Part shown: positions 61,234 through 64,000 of the stretch, piece by piece
Layout: each line of letters starts with the position of its first letter
Numbering within the stretch: the first letter of the stretch is position 1
NCBI GenBank assembly: GCA_965227335.1
Contig: CBDDFV010000001.1
Coordinates: forward strand, 1,488,001 to 1,552,000
Source of the DNA: CBDDFV01 sp965227335
GTDB lineage: Bacteria; Planctomycetota; Phycisphaerae; Phycisphaerales; SM1A02
Direction: 5' to 3'
DNA length: 64,000 nt
Position numbers and translations under genes: made by a program
The notes under the pieces: model-generated
Told to the model about the DNA's origin: nothing
Seen by the model: the letters and a program-made list of their open reading frames with translations, nothing else
Database searches by the model: none

Positions 61234-61680
61234 CTACGCCGACGCCGCGGAGGCGGAGGCGTTCAGTCGCAGCAGGGCGTGGCGGGTCGTCCAGCGTTTG
61301 TCCGCCAGCACCAGCTGCGTGCCGCGCCGCGTCACCGTGTTCACCAGGAGCGGTCCCTGGTAGTTCGCGGTCAGCTCGTCTCCGTGTTTGTTCACGATGA
61401 CGAACACCTGGGCGTCGTCGAAGTCCGCCAGCTCCAGCTCGTCCATCTGATCCTGACGAACCGGCGCCTCGTACTCGGGCGTCCAGATGCTCGGATCCGT
61501 GATCACGAAAGCCAGATCAGGGGTGTCCACGCACTGCAGCCAGAAGAAGACCGCGTCCTCCTCCGGTTGAAGCAGCACGTACCGCGTGTGACTCGAGAAC
61601 CCGAGCAGCCCCGCCGGAAAGTGCATGATCCGGCTCTCGTCGATCTCCACGTCACCGAATCGTGTGGTCTGGAGAATCAT
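61234..61680 (-). CDS. fliW: FliW, CsrA antagonist and flagellar assembly factor
   Basis: 148 residues. Typical FliW features: MILQTTRFGDVEIDESRIMH, FPAGLLGFSSHTRYVLLQ, and FFWLQCVDTPDLAFVITDP. FliW binds flagellin; when flagellin is exported FliW is freed and sequesters CsrA. The stretch TANYQGPLLVNTVTRRGTQL is characteristic. Adjacent csrA and flagellin genes support the circuit. Confidence 0.95.
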   Translation of the reverse strand: MILQTTRFGDVEIDESRIMHFPAGLLGFSSHTRYVLLQPEEDAVFFWLQCVDTPDLAFVITDPSIWTPEYEAPVRQDQMDELELADFDDAQVFVIVNKHGDELTANYQGPLLVNTVTRRGTQLVLADKRWTTRHALLRLNASASAASA

Positions 61681-61807
61681 CAGATACGCTCCGTCGTTCG
61701 ACCCGCCAATCCTTGGGATCCCGTCGTCACGGCGACGGCGGGGGACCTCCTGTCCGGATGCGCGGCGCCGGGTCGACCTCGCCGCGTCCGTGCGTTCGTC
61801 TATTCGC

Positions 61808-63793
61808 CTACCTCAGGAAATTCAGCAGGCTGAGTGAGTTGGCCCGGCTCGCCGCCGCCAGTCCGGCTTCCAACTGCTGCTGGAGCCCGGCGAAGCGAAC
61901 CGACGCCTGTGCGTAGTCAAGATCTCGGAACTGGCTTCTCATCGCGGTGTCCTGAACAAGCAACTCTTCTTCGCGGATCGCCGCTGCGGCGACCCGTTGG
62001 CTCCGGACGCCGACCAGGGCCCGCGTCTCGGCGGTCCGGACGATGTCCGTGTCCAGACGCTGAGCCGCAAACTGGATGCCGCGCGTGTCGTTGGCCCGCA
62101 AGGCCGTCGCAAGGTCCATCAGGTGAGTGAAGAGGCTCTCCACGGCCACTTTTGCGCGGTCTTCGCCGGTCAGGATTGCGCCTGACTCGGAGCCGAGGAT
62201 CCCGAGGTCCTCCGCCGCGCTCGAGCCGTTCCGCTTCGCGACGATCGTGTCGCCGCTCCCGGCCGTCGTATCGGTCAGCGTGATGCCGTTGCCGCCCGTC
62301 GCGAGCCCGGCCTGGAAGTTGGCGAAGATCCCCGCCCCGGCGGACGCGCTGTTGATGGCGGCGATGACGTCGCCCACCGTGAGGGCCCCCGCGAGGTCGA
62401 TGTCCAGCTCGGTTCCGTCCTTGGTCGTGATGCGGAAGTCGATGTCGCGGCTCGGATCGGGCGCCCCGCTCACGGGGTCGACGCTGCCGCTGACGATATC
62501 CACGCCCCGCCCGTCGTTGAACTGGTCGAGCGAGGTCAGGAGCGACATCGTGCGGACGCCGAGTTCGGTCGCGGTGTCGGAGCCGCCGGTGACCTCGCCG
62601 ATGCTCATCTTGCCGCCCGAGAGTTCGTTGATGAAGTTCAGGCGATCGCCCGACGTCGCGACCTCCACCCGGATGCCGATGTTCTCCGCCTCGATCCGTT
62701 CGATGACGTCCTCGACGGTCGTCGCCCCCGACAGATCGATGGTCCGGGTCTGGCCCGCGTTCTCGATCGTGATCGAGCCGAGCGGGCTCGTCACCGACGG
62801 CAGGCTCGCGATCAGCGTCTCCCGGGTCACCCGGGCGTCGAGATCGTCGCCCGCGGTCGAGGCCCCGGCCGGGAAGGTCTTGGCGAGGCCGAGGTCCGCG
62901 GCGGGACCGGGGGCGTCGACGTCGCTGATCGTGATGTCGAACAGACTGTGGCCGAAGATCGCCAGTCCGTCGCCTCCCGCGTCCATCGCCACCACCACCG
63001 AGCCGGGATCGAGCGGGTCGATCGCCGTCTGCAGCATGGCGGCGACGTCGCCCACCGTGTAGGCGTCGGTGAGGTCGACCGTGATCTGCGTCGCGCCGAC
63101 GGTCACGTTCACCGCCCCGAGCGTCACGCCCATGCCGCGGGCGCCGTTGAGGTGGTCGATCCGCGTGTCGAGCGTGGTCAATGGGTCCAGGTCGAACTCG
63201 CCCTCGACCCGGGCGCTCAGCGCCCCGAAGGCGTCGTCCGCGTTGACCGTGATCGGCGCCGCGTCGCCGGGGCCGAGATCGGTCCGCAGACCGGATCCCT
63301 CGCCGGTGTAACGGAGGCCGTTGAGCAGTTCGGTCACCGGCTCCCGCGCGCTCGACGCCCCGGCGAAGAGGTAGATGTCCTGGAAGCGACGGTTCGCCAC
63401 GGACACCGCATCGTTGAGCAGCGACTCGATCACCAGGGCCTGGTTCCGACGCGTCTCGGGGTCGGTGATGGTGCTCGCCTCCGCGACGCCGATCTGCTTC
63501 GCCTCGAGCAGCAGGTCCGACACCTCGCCGAGCGACTGGTCGAGCACGCCGAGGACCGCCTCTGCGTGCGACAGGTTGCGCTGACGCTGTTCGCGTTTCT
63601 CGATCACGTCGTCAAGCGTGGTGATTGCGCTGGTGGCGATCGCATCATCGGAACTGCGGTTCACCCGCTGTCCTGACGAGAGCTGCACCTGAGTCTGGAG
63701 CAGTCCCTGGTTCGCGCGGATCAGCGAGCCCAGCGTCACTTGTGACGCCAGTCGCGAGGGCACCCGGGCCAGACTTGAAGGAATGGAACTCAT
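61808..63793 (-). CDS. flgL: FlgL, flagellar hook-filament junction protein, unusually long
   Basis: 661 residues from the ATG at 63793 (GAGGAG upstream). N-terminal flagellin-like helix LASQVTLGSLIRANQGLLQT ... SSGQRVNRSSDDAI and C-terminal RSQFRDLDYAQASVRFAGLQ...LLNFLR. The ~350-residue centre holds several beta-rich, Flagellin_IN-like repeats (TVGDVAAMLQTAIDPLDPGS, TVEDVIERIEAENIGIRVEV, TVGDVIAAINSASAGAGIFA). Ordinary FlgL is about half this size. Directly follows flgK. Confidence 0.9.
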   Translation of the reverse strand: MSSIPSSLARVPSRLASQVTLGSLIRANQGLLQTQVQLSSGQRVNRSSDDAIATSAITTLDDVIEKREQRQRNLSHAEAVLGVLDQSLGEVSDLLLEAKQIGVAEASTITDPETRRNQALVIESLLNDAVSVANRRFQDIYLFAGASSAREPVTELLNGLRYTGEGSGLRTDLGPGDAAPITVNADDAFGALSARVEGEFDLDPLTTLDTRIDHLNGARGMGVTLGAVNVTVGATQITVDLTDAYTVGDVAAMLQTAIDPLDPGSVVVAMDAGGDGLAIFGHSLFDITISDVDAPGPAADLGLAKTFPAGASTAGDDLDARVTRETLIASLPSVTSPLGSITIENAGQTRTIDLSGATTVEDVIERIEAENIGIRVEVATSGDRLNFINELSGGKMSIGEVTGGSDTATELGVRTMSLLTSLDQFNDGRGVDIVSGSVDPVSGAPDPSRDIDFRITTKDGTELDIDLAGALTVGDVIAAINSASAGAGIFANFQAGLATGGNGITLTDTTAGSGDTIVAKRNGSSAAEDLGILGSESGAILTGEDRAKVAVESLFTHLMDLATALRANDTRGIQFAAQRLDTDIVRTAETRALVGVRSQRVAAAAIREEELLVQDTAMRSQFRDLDYAQASVRFAGLQQQLEAGLAAASRANSLSLLNFLR

Positions 63794-63813
63794 GGCGTCG
63801 GACTCCTCAAAGC

Positions 63814-64000
63814 TCACGCAAGGGAGAGCAGCGTCTGCAGAATCTCGTCGATCACGCTGATGAACCGCGCGGCGGCCTGGAACTGCCGCTCGAACGTGAG
63901 CAGGTTCACCGACTCCTCATCCAGCGACACGCCGCCCACCGCGAGCAGCTGCGCCGAAAGACTCTCCCGCACCAGACCCGTCGTCTCCACCTGCTGATTC
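63814..64000 (-). CDS. flgK: FlgK, flagellar hook-associated protein 1 (C-terminal part only)
   Basis: The window ends inside this gene; 61 residues remain, including GVSLDEESVNLLTFERQFQAAARFISVIDE (in separate pieces) and the terminal ILQTLLSLA. This is the FlgK D0 C-terminus pattern ...EE..NL..FQ..YQA.A..I..IDE...TLL. Its stop (63814-63816) lies ~20 bases before the flgL start. Confidence 0.85.
   Translation of the reverse strand, partial: NQQVETTGLVRESLSAQLLAVGGVSLDEESVNLLTFERQFQAAARFISVIDEILQTLLSLA

Noticed and set aside
1..64000. CRISPR array or retron
   Set aside because: No regular repeat-spacer array, Cas gene or reverse transcriptase was seen in any frame.

Overview
This window looks like part of a planctomycete chromosome, most likely class Phycisphaerae. 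The main signs are Ser/Thr kinases paired with ECF sigma factors, secreted proteins ending in the short dockerin-like repeat DLD..G.V...DLALLLAAWG, tandem type II pseudopilin-like proteins with an FTIIELLVVV leader, a planctomycete-style tyrosine integrase, and a flagellar set with CsrA and FliW. No rRNA or other species marker is present, so the placement is an inference.

Region 1 (1-10.6 kb) carries the end of an unrecognised gene, a Ser/Thr kinase abutting a very large secreted beta-propeller/dockerin protein, an ECF sigma factor, a small secreted Cys-rich protein, a protein that appears to fuse an FRG domain to a PilZ domain, and a broken transposase. Region 2 (10.6-15 kb) carries a tRNA-Gly 3' half, a beta-helix/dockerin protein and a HAF-repeat/dockerin protein.

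Region 3 (15-28 kb) resembles an integrative, mobilisable element. It has an integrase and excisionase, two similar XRE regulators, a cupin protein behind three stacked inverted repeats, a histone-like protein, two paralogous unknown proteins flanking a larger gene, an ArdC-like metallopeptidase, an HTH protein, and a VirD4/TraG-type coupling ATPase with a membrane partner. No relaxase was recognised. Region 4 (28-37.5 kb) holds a divergent kinase/ECF sigma pair, a lipoprotein, a haem peroxidase, an M43 metalloprotease, and a head-to-head pair (membrane-wHTH protein and HExxH zincin) whose start codons overlap. It ends at a tRNA-Thr 3' half.

Region 5 (37.5-44.8 kb) looks like a defence island. 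A DUF4297-type nuclease overlaps an SMC/Rad50-like ATPase (a Lamassu / ABC-3C-like arrangement), followed by a papain-like-fold protein and an unknown protein. Next come an XRE + ImmA/IrrE pair, an excisionase and a second tyrosine integrase beside tRNA-Val(CAC). Three different tRNAs or tRNA halves in one accessory stretch suggest repeated integration.

Region 6 (45-64 kb) is visibly more G+C-rich and reads like chromosomal backbone: a short flagellin, ruvB, four tandem near-identical pseudopilin-like genes each with its own hairpin terminator, cystathionine beta-synthase, a cystathionine gamma-lyase/synthase-type enzyme, glucose-6-phosphate isomerase, and then on the minus strand flgK (partial), flgL, fliW, csrA and two flagellins. 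The order flgK-flgL-fliW-csrA-flagellin-flagellin fits the known FliW/CsrA/flagellin feedback circuit. Functions come from motifs read by eye; no database search was run.
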